NCBI GenBank assembly: GCA_018239705.1
Contig: JAFEGS010000610.1
Coordinates: 1 to 24,820, forward strand
From: Verrucomicrobiota bacterium
GTDB taxonomy: Bacteria > Chlamydiota > Chlamydiia > Chlamydiales > FEN-1388
DNA length: 24,820 nt
Reading direction: 5' to 3'
A program made the position numbers and the translations under genes. The notes under the pieces were generated by a model that made no database searches, was not told the DNA's origin, and saw only the letters and a program-made list of their open reading frames with translations. Below, piece after piece: positions 1-7,799 of the stretch; positions within the stretch are counted from its first letter, which is position 1, and each line of letters begins with the position of its first letter.

Positions 1-48
1 TAAGCCATGTGCTATTTCGATAATGGACTGCACGAAAGAGGTGGTCAT
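1..48 (-). CDS. Start of an unidentified gene, cut by the window edge (perhaps plsB)
   Basis: On the minus strand an ATG at 48-46 overlaps the TGA stop of the RNase G/E gene (ATGA), and the frame stays open for 16 codons to the window edge (MTTSFVQSIIEIAHGL). The overlap suggests translational coupling with the RNase gene. In C. trachomatis I recall plsB (glycerol-3-phosphate acyltransferase) next to cafA, so plsB is a reasonable guess from position only. Sixteen residues are too few to recognise a family. Confidence 0.5.
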   Translation of the reverse strand, partial: MTTSFVQSIIEIAHGL

Positions 49-1574
49 TTCAGTTCAATCTGCTTGTTGGTAATACTAGAAAAAAACTGGTATTCGTTGA
101 TGTGCAGCTGGTCGTTTACTTCCCATTCAAGTCGAGCATTCAAAGACTCTGCCAGCTCGAGTAGGAAAGGTTTATCCTCCGGCTCCAGGTAGTGGCTTAG
201 CATGGGGTGGACGACCAGTTTGATGGCAAACTGCTGCTCGACAGCAATAACTTTTTTAAGGTCTCGCTCGATTTCTATCGACACTGTTTCATTTGCCTTG
301 ACATGGCCGCTGCCATGGCAGTAGGGGCAATGGGTAAAAATTGTTTGAAGGAGAGAGCCGCGGCTTCGCTGCCTTGTCATCTCCACCAGGCCAAAGTCGC
401 TCATGCCGAGGATGGTGCATTTTGCAGAATCTTCTTTCATGCAGTCTTTGAGGTGGTCGAGGACGCGTCGCTGGTTCTTTTTCGAGCGCATATCGATAAA
501 GTCGCAGATGATCAGGCCGCCGATATTGCGGACGCGAAGCTGTCTTGCAATCTCTTGTGCCGCCTCGATGTTAATGCGTACGAGGGTCTCTTCTACGTCT
601 TCAGACTTGAAGTTTGTGCTTCTACCTGAGTTTACGTCGATGGTGTGCATGGCCTCTGTCTGATCGAAGTAGAGGTATCCGCCACTTCCAAGCCAGATCT
701 TTCGGCGAAGGCTCTTTTCGATCTCTTTTTCGATGCCAAAGCGCGAAAAAATGGGTGTTTTGTCTCTGTAGTATTCGATGCGCAGAAGGTGTTCTGCAGC
801 GTAGGGACTGTAGAGGCGCTTACACTGCTGGTAGACGTTATAGTCATCGACGAGGAGGCGGTCGAGTTTTTTATCGACGCAGGTGAGAATGGCTCGCTTG
901 ATGAGGTCAGACTCTTCGTAGAGAAGCTTTGGCCCTGATGCTTTGTTAAAGTTCTCCACAATCGTCTGCCAGGTCTGCAAGAGCTCTTGGGCTTCTGCGA
1001 TCAAGATATCGGCAGAGGCTCCTTGGCTTGCTGTACGGCAGATGAGACCCATGTTCTGCGGCATCTCAAACGAGCGGAGAATTTTCTTGAGACGCTCGCG
1101 CATTGCCCGATCTTCGATCTTTCTGGAGACGCCGCGATGCGGAGAGTTTGGCAGCAGTACGAGGTAGCGTCCAGGAAGGGAAATCTTTGAAGTGAGCCTT
1201 GCTCCCTTCGTGCCAATCGGCTCTTTAACTACCTGTACGATGACCGACTGGTCGGCTTTCAGAACCTGATCAATTTTAAGATTTTGGTTTTGACTGTTTG
1301 AAGCACCCATGTCGAAGTCCATATCAAACATCTCTTCAAATTTCTTAAGATTTTCGATGATGTCTGAGATGTGGATGAAGCCGCTTTCGCCTTCATTGAT
1401 GTCGATAAAGGCGGACTGGATGTTGTGTAAAATATTGGTGACACGACCTTTGTAGACATTGCCTGTGATCTGTCGTTCACGTTTTCGTTCGATAACAAGG
1501 TCAAACAGCTGCCCATGTTTTAAAAAGGCAAGGCGCACCTCTTTGGATTCGATATTCAAAAGCAATTCTTGCAT
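45..1574 (-). CDS. rng: Ribonuclease G/E family endoribonuclease
   Basis: Single-strand-specific endoribonuclease of the RNase E/G family, acting in rRNA maturation and mRNA decay in the cytoplasm. With the start chosen here the protein has 509 residues, close to RNase G (about 490). It shows an S1-like RNA-binding segment (about residues 35-85), the DNase I-like catalytic core with the two metal-binding aspartates in IDVNSGRST (about 313) and CDFIDM (about 358), and the zinc-link motif CPYCHGSG (about 416). There is no long RNase E-type C-terminal scaffold. The frame is open up to an ATG at 1658, but I prefer the ATG at 1574: it has a GAGGA ribosome-binding site just upstream, and MQELLLNIESKEVR matches the family N-terminus. 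The longer form would add a GHGYGHGHEP stretch encoded by a hexamer repeat and has no ribosome-binding site. The 3' end overlaps the next gene by ATGA. Confidence 0.93.
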   Translation of the reverse strand: MQELLLNIESKEVRLAFLKHGQLFDLVIERKRERQITGNVYKGRVTNILHNIQSAFIDINEGESGFIHISDIIENLKKFEEMFDMDFDMGASNSQNQNLKIDQVLKADQSVIVQVVKEPIGTKGARLTSKISLPGRYLVLLPNSPHRGVSRKIEDRAMRERLKKILRSFEMPQNMGLICRTASQGASADILIAEAQELLQTWQTIVENFNKASGPKLLYEESDLIKRAILTCVDKKLDRLLVDDYNVYQQCKRLYSPYAAEHLLRIEYYRDKTPIFSRFGIEKEIEKSLRRKIWLGSGGYLYFDQTEAMHTIDVNSGRSTNFKSEDVEETLVRINIEAAQEIARQLRVRNIGGLIICDFIDMRSKKNQRRVLDHLKDCMKEDSAKCTILGMSDFGLVEMTRQRSRGSLLQTIFTHCPYCHGSGHVKANETVSIEIERDLKKVIAVEQQFAIKLVVHPMLSHYLEPEDKPFLLELAESLNARLEWEVNDQLHINEYQFFSSITNKQIELK

Positions 1575-1612
1575 GTAGTCCTCAATAACGCATTTAACCG
1601 AAAATACTGGTT

Positions 1613-1638
1613 CGTGCCCGTGCCCGTACCCGTGCCCG
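1613..1638. repeat. Short tandem hexamer repeat in the rng leader
   Basis: A little over four copies of the 6-bp unit CGTGCC (one copy CGTACC) read on the plus strand, GGGCAC on the minus strand. They lie 39-64 bp upstream of the preferred RNase G/E start and would be in its 5' leader. If the upstream ATG at 1658 were used, they would encode GHGYGHGH. Confidence 0.75.
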
Positions 1639-1719
1639 AATTTTTTCACATCGGACAAGGGCAGTTAAGGGATGTATTCTATCACAATTTGCTGTTTTTT
1701 TACACGTACGACTTAATGG

Positions 1720-2238
1720 CTATGGAGTCTTTTTTTTCAGACTCTTTTTTGCAATCGAGATGTGATAGTCGTGATTTTGCAGCTTTGGCGATAGCCCTAA
1801 GCTTGTCCGATAGGCCTCTAATTCTGGTGATTCGACCCGCAGGACAATGTACTGGTCGTAGCGAGCTCGCACCTGTACTATCTCTTTAATTTTGAAGTGA
1901 AAGATTTTGCCGATGTGGGGGATAGGAGAAAGAGATTCCCCCTCTTTTTCATAAAGAACACTCACATGCGCTCCGGGAGCATCAGCTCTACGGAAATAGG
2001 GCGGTTTTGTCCAGCCCTTCTCTGTAAGCAGCTCAAAAAGTGAGTGGATGTAGCCATCGTCGACTTTCAGATAGGTAAACCCATTTCCTTTTGCTTGCAG
2101 CACTCCGTAATGAGGGAGCGTCTTTTCTGCGTGCAGGAGCAGTTTTGGATTGTCTATTTTTGTGGCATTGTCGGCTGCTACCGAAAAAAATGTCCGGCCA
2201 ATAGCGAGAAAACAGAGTAGAGATATTTTTAATTTCAT
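1720..2238 (-). CDS. Exported 2H phosphoesterase-like protein
   Basis: A 172-residue protein with an N-terminal signal peptide (KLKISLLCFLAIG, likely cleavage after FFSVAA, about residue 22). The mature part carries two H-x-S-x motifs, HVSV at 91-94 and HISI at 159-162. Two such motifs about 70 residues apart are the signature of the 2H phosphoesterase superfamily, whose members act on cyclic phosphodiesters or RNA ends. Inference: a periplasmic or secreted phosphodiesterase; the substrate cannot be told. The start has an ideal AAGGAG site 7 nt upstream. RNase G/E lies downstream on the same strand, 145 bp from its preferred start. The C-terminus is lysine-rich (SLKKKTP). The exact subfamily is uncertain. 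Confidence 0.7.
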   Translation of the reverse strand: MKLKISLLCFLAIGRTFFSVAADNATKIDNPKLLLHAEKTLPHYGVLQAKGNGFTYLKVDDGYIHSLFELLTEKGWTKPPYFRRADAPGAHVSVLYEKEGESLSPIPHIGKIFHFKIKEIVQVRARYDQYIVLRVESPELEAYRTSLGLSPKLQNHDYHISIAKKSLKKKTP

Positions 2239-2265
2239 AATACACTCCTTACAAGGAAAAAATAA

Positions 2266-2294
2266 TTGAAAAGTATTCTACCAAGATCTATCTT
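2266..2294 (+). promoter_or_regulatory. Candidate sigma-70-type promoter for the permease gene
   Basis: TTGAAA (2266-2271), a 17-bp spacer and TATCTT (2289-2294), about 30 bp before the permease start. It sits in the 86-bp divergent gap shared with the 2H-phosphoesterase gene. Found by eye only. Confidence 0.4.
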
Positions 2295-2324
2295 TTCTAG
2301 CCAATTAGCATAGGATCTTAGGTA

Positions 2325-3527
2325 ATGACCAATAAAGTAATGGGAACATTTGGTGGAGCTCTTATTATCACAGGCACCTCTATTGGTGCAGGTATGCTCG
2401 CACTTCCCGTAGTGACCAGTCCGGCAGGATTTTTGCCCTCTATTGCAGTACTTATTGCTTGTTGGGCATTCATGACCATCACCGGGCTTTTATTTGCAGA
2501 GCTCAGCATATGGCTCAAGCAGGAGGTAAATATCCTCAGCATGGCGAGAAAAACCCTAGGCGCTCCGGGAGCGGCTATCACATGGATACTCTATCTCTTT
2601 TTATTTTACTGCCTTACAGTGGCCTATCTCGTAGGCGGAGCCGGTTTTCTCACCGATTTTACAAGTTTTGGGCTCTCAGATACTGCGCGCGTGGGGCTTG
2701 TAGCCTTTGTGCTTATTGCGTTAATAGCAAACGGCAGGAGAATCGTTGATCCTATTAATCGGGTGTTGATGATAGGGCTTATTGCTGCTTATGTCGGTTT
2801 TGTGCTTATTGGCAGCCCAGCCGTTCGACTTGATCTTTTACAGCATGGGGACTGGTCAAAGGCCTCTTTCGCGCTTCCCGTTGCCTTTACCTCTTTTGGA
2901 TTTCAAGGGACAGTGCCCACGCTTGCCAGCTGGATGCAGTACGATGCAGCCAAGATTCGTCGCAGCATTGTGATTGGGACTACCATAACACTCCTTATTT
3001 ACATCATATGGCAATGGCTTTTCTTAGGTATTGTGCCGCCAGATGGCCCTCATGGTCTTGTAGCAACACTTGAAGCGGGGCAAGATGCAGTTCATCCACT
3101 CTATTATTTTACCAACAATCAAGCCATTTGGACGCTAGGACGGGCCTTTGCCTTTTTTGCCCTGGCTACATCTACCTTAGGCGTTGGTGTGGGCCTTGTT
3201 GACTTTTTGGCAGATGGACTGGGTATTGCAAAACGAGGCCTATCGAGAATGGCACTACTTCTTATTTTAGCTTTTGGCGTGCCTCTCCTGTTTGCCGCTA
3301 CTCATCCCCATGTATTTTTGGAAGCACTTGGGCTTGCCGGCGGTTTTGGCTGTGCGATACTCCTGGGAGTGCTGCCTATCATCATGATATGGAAGGCGGA
3401 AAAGTCCTGCAATTGTACCATTTCTCGTTCTTGGATATACAGCAAACCTGCCTATGCTGCTTTACTCCTGTTTGTTATTTTTGAGATCTCTGTTGAAATT
3501 TTTAGTTTGATTTCGAGGAATATATGA
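2325..3527 (+). CDS. tyrP: Aromatic amino acid permease, TyrP/HAAAP family
   Basis: A 400-residue inner-membrane permease with about eleven hydrophobic segments along its length. The N-terminus MTNKVMGTFGGALIITGTSIGAGMLALPV carries the glycine-rich first helix (GTSIGAGMLALP) typical of the hydroxy/aromatic amino acid permease family (TyrP, Mtr, TnaB), which imports tyrosine or tryptophan with protons. Chlamydiae carry one or more tyrP copies to take aromatic amino acids from the host. The stop codon overlaps the start of the DUF177 gene (ATGA), so the two are co-transcribed and probably translationally coupled. Substrate choice between Tyr and Trp cannot be read from the sequence. Confidence 0.88.
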   Translation: MTNKVMGTFGGALIITGTSIGAGMLALPVVTSPAGFLPSIAVLIACWAFMTITGLLFAELSIWLKQEVNILSMARKTLGAPGAAITWILYLFLFYCLTVAYLVGGAGFLTDFTSFGLSDTARVGLVAFVLIALIANGRRIVDPINRVLMIGLIAAYVGFVLIGSPAVRLDLLQHGDWSKASFALPVAFTSFGFQGTVPTLASWMQYDAAKIRRSIVIGTTITLLIYIIWQWLFLGIVPPDGPHGLVATLEAGQDAVHPLYYFTNNQAIWTLGRAFAFFALATSTLGVGVGLVDFLADGLGIAKRGLSRMALLLILAFGVPLLFAATHPHVFLEALGLAGGFGCAILLGVLPIIMIWKAEKSCNCTISRSWIYSKPAYAALLLFVIFEISVEIFSLISRNI

Positions 3528-3955
3528 AAAGACCATTAGTAGTACATGTTGAGCGGCTGCGCGAAGGAAAGACGGAAACTCTTGAAGAACAAATAGATCC
3601 GTCTCTTCTAGATATTGCAGATGAGGAGCTTGCATGTAATGAACCGGTAAGGCTTTCGGCCGAAGTCTATCTCGTCGATACATGGCTGATTGTGAAGATG
3701 TCTCTTACAGCTACAGTAGTGCTACCCTGTTCATTTTGTAACGAGCCCTTTATCTTGCCCATTACGATTGAGGAACAGCTGCATGAAGAGCCGCTTGAGA
3801 ATATTAAGGGAGGTCTATTCGACCTTCTACCACTTGTCAGGGAGGCCCTTCTTCTTGCAATTCCCTTCTACCCCCAGTGCGGCACCACACTGTGCCTCAA
3901 TAGGGGTAAGATAGAGAAATTCTTAAAAAAGTCGGAAGAACAAGAATTAAAGTAA
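3524..3955 (+). CDS. DUF177/YceD-family protein
   Basis: A 143-residue acidic soluble protein. The central segment with LPCSFCNEPF (about 66-75) and the closing CGTTLCLN (about 122-129) fit the DUF177/YceD family, whose role is linked to ribosome or 23S rRNA maturation and whose gene usually lies directly before rpmF (ribosomal protein L32). Here the gene overlaps tyrP by 4 nt upstream, and its 3' end overlaps the convergent ptsN 3' end by 9 nt. No rpmF follows, so the usual yceD-rpmF-plsX linkage is broken at this point. I recall a DUF177 gene two genes from rpmF and next to cafA in C. trachomatis (CT809), which fits the nearby RNase G/E. Confidence 0.7.
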   Translation: MKRPLVVHVERLREGKTETLEEQIDPSLLDIADEELACNEPVRLSAEVYLVDTWLIVKMSLTATVVLPCSFCNEPFILPITIEEQLHEEPLENIKGGLFDLLPLVREALLLAIPFYPQCGTTLCLNRGKIEKFLKKSEEQELK

Positions 3956-4630
3956 CGTGGTCTCCCAGGCCTTGACGATGTCGAGAAGCTCTTGTTTTTG
4001 CGGGCGCCTCTTGAGTGTCTGGACCATTGATGGCGTTGACATGAGGTGGGCAATCTTGGAAAGCAGGGCAAGGTGCTTTCTATCATCGGAGGCCATCAGG
4101 AAGAAAAGTGTGTGCACGTCAAGTCCATCGAGCGCGCCATACGCAATAGGCTCTGCGAGATAGACCACAGTGACCATGTCTCTATGGCCCTCTATGAGAA
4201 AATCTCTGGCGTGTGGGATAGCAAAACCATTTCCCACAGCAGTAGGGACCACATTTTCTCTATCCATAAAGATTTCGGTAAGCACTTCGGCGTCGAGGCG
4301 CAGTGATGGAGCAATTTTTTTCATCGTTGTTCGGATGACAGCTTCCTTATTGCTCGCTTCAATGTCAGCAAGGACTTCCCCATTGTTCAGCGCGCGGAAG
4401 AGGTTGTAGCGAAGCAGCCCATTTCTTTGATGATTTTCATGGTCATCCTCTTGAGTGTGACCTTCAGGGAGCTGTTTGTGGCCGATAACCCAGGCTTCGA
4501 TCTCTTGGCGGTTAAAACGGTAGCTACCGTTGATATTATAGGAAGGCAGTTTACCATCCGCCGTTAATTTTAGTATTTGTGCATCAGACACATTCAGTAA
4601 TTGAGCAACTTCTTGCAATTCTAAGTCCAT
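3947..4630 (-). CDS. ptsN: PTS EIIA(Ntr)-like protein with N-terminal DNA-binding HTH
   Basis: A 227-residue two-domain protein. Residues about 1-52 (MDLELQEVAQLLNVSDAQIL and YNINGSYRFNRQEIEAWV) form an excisionase/MerR-like winged helix-turn-helix. Residues about 75-227 are a PTS EIIA type-2 domain with the phosphorylatable histidine in GNGFAIPHAR (H140). The frame is open 26 codons further upstream, but I chose the ATG at 4630: it starts the HTH domain, and GAGGAG of the preceding gene's last codons serves as ribosome-binding site. It begins 4 nt after the other ptsN gene ends. Inference: a phosphorylation-controlled DNA-binding regulator; chlamydiae are known to carry a ptsN of this HTH-fused type beside a plain one. 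Confidence 0.88.
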   Translation of the reverse strand: MDLELQEVAQLLNVSDAQILKLTADGKLPSYNINGSYRFNRQEIEAWVIGHKQLPEGHTQEDDHENHQRNGLLRYNLFRALNNGEVLADIEASNKEAVIRTTMKKIAPSLRLDAEVLTEIFMDRENVVPTAVGNGFAIPHARDFLIEGHRDMVTVVYLAEPIAYGALDGLDVHTLFFLMASDDRKHLALLSKIAHLMSTPSMVQTLKRRPQKQELLDIVKAWETTLL

Positions 4631-4634
4631 GGGA

Positions 4635-5081
4635 TTAAAGCTCCTCGAAAAATTTAAGAACCTCTTGCGCACTTGTAGAGGAGATGAGCTGCTTTCTGAG
4701 CTCTTCATCTCGCAATGCGACAGTTAAGGTGGAGAGAATTTTTAGGTATTCTGTCTGTCTATCGGCAGGACCGCCAATAAGAAAGACAAATCGAACAGGG
4801 GCATTATCAAGGGCATTCCAGTCCACACCCTTATTCAAAATGCCTAGAGTAACAAAAAAATTACTATATGAATTGAGCTTGGCATGAGGAATCGCAACCC
4901 CCATTCCTATTCCTGTAGAGACGATTTTTTCCCTGTCGAGTATAGCCTGATGGAATCGTTCACCCTCGGGCAACTGCAGGATGCTAATTGTTTTCGACAC
5001 AAGAGTATCCAGTGCCTCCTCCTTTGAGGGAGCATCGAGTAGAAAGATGAGCCGTTCATCAAGATAGGAAAATATTTTCAT
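4635..5081 (-). CDS. ptsN: PTS EIIA(Ntr) protein
   Basis: A 148-residue single-domain EIIA(Ntr) protein, the usual length for PtsN. The active-site histidine is H66 in GMGVAIPHAKL, and the GGPADRQTEYLKILSTL segment is typical of the family. It would take phosphate from NPr/EI(Ntr) and act by protein-protein contact rather than in sugar uptake. It is the first of two ptsN genes in tandem and probably co-transcribed with the HTH-fused copy 4 nt downstream. The upstream gap to dut is 88 bp, so it may belong to the accD-dut transcript or have its own promoter. Confidence 0.9.
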   Translation of the reverse strand: MKIFSYLDERLIFLLDAPSKEEALDTLVSKTISILQLPEGERFHQAILDREKIVSTGIGMGVAIPHAKLNSYSNFFVTLGILNKGVDWNALDNAPVRFVFLIGGPADRQTEYLKILSTLTVALRDEELRKQLISSTSAQEVLKFFEEL

Positions 5082-5169
5082 ATCACTTTTTAGTCGGTTG
5101 TTTGCGTATATGTGTTCAATGGCCTTAATGAATACGCTTTAGGAGAAATTCTGTAAAGAGTTGTTTTTT

Positions 5170-5643
5170 TTATGCTAAACCGGTGTGGCCAAAGCCGCCT
5201 GCTGCACGCTCAGAAGTGGCTAAGGAGTCGGCTAACACAAATTGAGCTCTTACGACGGGAGCTACAACAACTTGAGCAATTCTCATTCCGGGAAGCACGC
5301 TAAATTCATTTTCGCTATGGTTCATTAAAATGACCATCACTTCGCCTCGATAATCGCTATCTATAGTCCCAGGGCTATTGAGAACAGTAACGAGATGTTT
5401 AAGTGCAAGGCCACTTCTTGGGCGCACCTGTACTTCATATCCGGCTGGAATTTCTAGAAACAGCCCTGTTGGTACAAGGCGGGAGCTCTGTTTTGGAATT
5501 ACCATAGGTTCTATTAGGTCTGCCCTGAGATCTGCTCCAGCAGCACCCTCTGTTGCATACAGCGGTATAAGGTCGGGATTTTTGGTCTGTACTTTAACTA
5601 CAACTGGTTGATGTACAAAATATTTTTCTGGTGTATTAGCCAT
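5170..5643 (-). CDS. dut: Deoxyuridine 5'-triphosphate nucleotidohydrolase (dUTPase)
   Basis: Hydrolyses dUTP to dUMP and pyrophosphate, keeping uracil out of DNA and feeding dTMP synthesis. It has 157 residues, normal for trimeric dUTPase. All five motifs are visible: GAAGADLRA (33-41), PRSGLALK (75-82), GTIDSDYRGEV with the catalytic aspartate (92-102), RIAQ (121-124) and the C-terminal RAAGGFGHTG (146-155). Motif 5 usually reads RG-x-GGFGSTG, so RAA and H are mild variants. The start overlaps the accD stop by one base (TAATG), so the pair is translationally coupled. Confidence 0.96.
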   Translation of the reverse strand: MANTPEKYFVHQPVVVKVQTKNPDLIPLYATEGAAGADLRADLIEPMVIPKQSSRLVPTGLFLEIPAGYEVQVRPRSGLALKHLVTVLNSPGTIDSDYRGEVMVILMNHSENEFSVLPGMRIAQVVVAPVVRAQFVLADSLATSERAAGGFGHTGLA

Positions 5644-6488
5644 TACTGTTCCTTCGCAACGTATGAAAGTATTCGCGCTATTGTTTTTCGCAGCTCATGA
5701 CGAGGTGTAACAAGATCGATAAGACCATGCTTGAGCAAAAATTCTGATTGCTGTGCCCCTTCGGGGAGTGGTTTACCAAGGATCTGCTCAATAACACGGG
5801 GACCTGCAAAGCAGACAAGGGCGTTGGGTTCTGCAATGATGATATCGCCAAGCGAGGCGAAAGAGGCCGTCACGCCACCTGTGGTGGGATTTGTCAAAAT
5901 AGATATGTAGGGCACATTGTTTTCTCGAAGTCGCGCAAGAGCTGCACTCGTTTTTGCCATTTGCATGAGCGATAATATGGACTCCTGCATTCTGGCTCCA
6001 CCTGAGATCGAGACGATAATGAGGGGCATTTTGGCACTATTTGCGTGCTCTATAATCCTTGTCAGCTTTTCGCCAACTACTGAGCCCATAGATCCACCCA
6101 TGAAATTAAAATCCATGACGCCAAGGGCTGCTGGGATCGATTCGATCGTGCAGGTACCAACCACACACGCCTCTTCATGTCCCGATTTCTCTTTGGCGCT
6201 TTCCAGGCGCTCTGGGTAAGGGGCAGTGTCGACAAAGCCAAGAGCATCTATTGGGTCAAGGCCGGTAAATAGCTCTACAAAGGAGTCCTTGTCTGCAAGA
6301 AGTGTGATTCGCTCATCTGCGCCCAATCGGTAGTGATAGTCGCATTTGGGGCAGCAGTTACTATTGTCTTCAAGCTCTTTTGCGTGGATAAGCTCGCTGC
6401 AATGCGTGCACTTAAGCCAACCACTAAAACCATCTTTCTTCGTGGAAGTGATCTTTATCTTTTGCTTGTTTCTTGAGAATAAGCCCAT
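5643..6488 (-). CDS. accD: Acetyl-CoA carboxylase carboxyltransferase subunit beta
   Basis: Beta subunit of the carboxyltransferase that makes malonyl-CoA for fatty acid synthesis, working with AccA. It has 281 residues. A four-cysteine zinc ribbon (C27, C30, C46, C49) is followed by the crotonase-type carboxyltransferase domain with GGSMGSVVGEK and SGGARMQESILSLMQMAKTS. The segment TNPTTGGVTASFASLGDI and the late GKPLPEGAQQSEFL are typical of AccD. It heads the minus-strand set accD-dut-ptsN-ptsN, an order I recall from C. trachomatis (CT293-CT290). It is divergent from the chaperone gene across a 159-bp gap. Confidence 0.97.
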   Translation of the reverse strand: MGLFSRNKQKIKITSTKKDGFSGWLKCTHCSELIHAKELEDNSNCCPKCDYHYRLGADERITLLADKDSFVELFTGLDPIDALGFVDTAPYPERLESAKEKSGHEEACVVGTCTIESIPAALGVMDFNFMGGSMGSVVGEKLTRIIEHANSAKMPLIIVSISGGARMQESILSLMQMAKTSAALARLRENNVPYISILTNPTTGGVTASFASLGDIIIAEPNALVCFAGPRVIEQILGKPLPEGAQQSEFLLKHGLIDLVTPRHELRKTIARILSYVAKEQ

Positions 6489-6577
6489 AGTCCCCTAAGT
6501 CTAAAAGTAGAAGCAACGATTCTAGTGGAAAATAGAAATTTTAGCCACAAATTATTTGGCAAAGGATATTTTTAAAA

Positions 6578-6606
6578 TTGTGAAGAAATAGAAGACGTGG
6601 TACAAA
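6578..6606 (+). promoter_or_regulatory. Candidate promoter for the Slc1-like chaperone gene
   Basis: TTGTGA (6578-6583), 17-bp spacer, TACAAA (6601-6606). It lies about 40 bp before the chaperone start, which has AGGGG as ribosome-binding site. Found by eye only. Confidence 0.35.
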
Positions 6607-6647
6607 TAGGTGAAAGATATGTACATTTAAACAAACAGGGGTAAACC

Positions 6648-7148
6648 ATGTCACTAGATAATGCAAAAGAAAACCTCAAAGAATTTGGCAAAGAGCTTGG
6701 ATTAGAGGATCTTGCGTTCGATGAAAACAATACGTGTATATTGGGTATTGATGATCAGTATTCGCTGCATATTACTTATGAACCAAATTCTCGCAGACTT
6801 TATATCTACTCGCCACTTCTTGATGGGTTGCCAAAAGATGATAAAGTTCGTCTTAGACTATACGAAAAGCTTCTTGAAGGCTCTCTATTGGGCGGCCAAA
6901 TGGCAGGCGGCGGAGTAGGCGTTGCTGTTGCAGAAGAGCTTATTTTGATCCATGCTACAATCGACATGGAACATGCTATTCCTTCTGCCCTCAGATCCTA
7001 TGCTCCGGTCTTTGTTGAGAATGTAGAAAAATGGCGCAAGAATTGCCAAGAGATTTCTGAAGGACGAGATGAGGGGGCTGCTAAAGCTACTCCAGCGAGT
7101 CCATCTCAACAGCCCGCTCGTCCAGGTCAAGGATTTATCAAGATCTAG
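6648..7148 (+). CDS. slc1: Type III secretion chaperone, Slc1 (CT043) type
   Basis: A small acidic CesT-like chaperone of 166 residues. The N-terminal helix (AKENLKEFGKELGLEDLAFD), the strand CILGIDDQYSLHITY, LYIYSPLLDGLP and the very characteristic LYEKLLEGSLLGGQMAGGGVGVA closely match what I remember of C. trachomatis Slc1/CT043, which binds early effectors such as Tarp and delivers them to the type III secretion apparatus. The last 25 residues are low-complexity and Pro/Ala-rich. It stands alone between accD (divergent) and sod (convergent, 4-nt 3' overlap). No effector gene adjoins it, which fits a chaperone serving many clients. Confidence 0.9.
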   Translation: MSLDNAKENLKEFGKELGLEDLAFDENNTCILGIDDQYSLHITYEPNSRRLYIYSPLLDGLPKDDKVRLRLYEKLLEGSLLGGQMAGGGVGVAVAEELILIHATIDMEHAIPSALRSYAPVFVENVEKWRKNCQEISEGRDEGAAKATPASPSQQPARPGQGFIKI

Positions 7149-7768
7149 GCCTTGATGGCATTTTGGTAACGTTGTATAACATTATTCCAGTTTACAACGT
7201 TCCAAATCTGTTTCACATATTCTGCACGGACATTTTTATACTGTAAGTAGTATGCATGTTCCCATACGTCGATTCCTAAGAGGGGAATTACGTCGTTTGC
7301 GCACTTTGTGCTGAGCGGGTCTTGGTTATCGCACGTGGTGATAACAAGTCTTTTTCTTCCTTTGTGGTAGCCAAGCCAGCCCCAACCAGATCCTTGTACT
7401 GCAACTGCTTTTGCGCTGAAGAGTTCTATAAACTGCTCTTTTGAGCCAAACTCGGCGTCAAGAGCGTCTGTAAATGCACCCTTTTCCAGCACTCCTCCTC
7501 CCTTTTTCTGGGGGGCAAGATTGGTCCAGAAGATACTGTGATTGACGTGGCCGCCGCCATTAAACTTAATGGCCGACTGTAGTGCAATCATCTTTGCGAT
7601 ATCTTGTTTGGCTTCGGCCTCTGCATACTGCTCAAGTGCCTTGTTGAGGTTTGTCACATAGGCTTGGTGATGCTTTGTATAGTGAAGCGTCATGATCTCC
7701 GCTGAAATGACTGGCTCAAGTTCATTGAAGTCATATGGCAGCTCTGGTAATTGGTACTGCTGTGGCAT
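7145..7768 (-). CDS. sodA: Superoxide dismutase, Mn type
   Basis: Converts superoxide to oxygen and hydrogen peroxide. It has 207 residues from the ATG at 7768, which has AAGAAGG upstream; the open frame continues 52 codons further up into repeat DNA and is not real coding sequence. Metal ligands are visible: H29 (TLHYTKHH), H77 (GGGHVNHSIFW), D167 and H171 (LLGIDVWEHAYYLQY). Gln in CDNQDP (about 149) is in the place typical of manganese enzymes rather than the Fe-type position. Long stretches are nearly the same as I remember for mitochondrial MnSOD. A good promoter lies 30-60 bp upstream. No signal peptide, so cytoplasmic. Confidence 0.95.
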   Translation of the reverse strand: MPQQYQLPELPYDFNELEPVISAEIMTLHYTKHHQAYVTNLNKALEQYAEAEAKQDIAKMIALQSAIKFNGGGHVNHSIFWTNLAPQKKGGGVLEKGAFTDALDAEFGSKEQFIELFSAKAVAVQGSGWGWLGYHKGRKRLVITTCDNQDPLSTKCANDVIPLLGIDVWEHAYYLQYKNVRAEYVKQIWNVVNWNNVIQRYQNAIKA

Positions 7769-7799
7769 AGGATACCTTCTTGTTAGGGTTATGAGAGCA

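Noticed and set aside
632..961. Open frames of 60-140 codons within the RNase G/E gene on both strands
   Set aside because: They overlap a strongly conserved gene in full and resemble no protein; shadows of the real frame.
1720..1760. Terminator from the T-rich stretch at the end of the 2H-phosphoesterase gene
   Set aside because: The run encodes the lysine-rich C-terminus of that protein, and no stable stem lies next to it after the stop.
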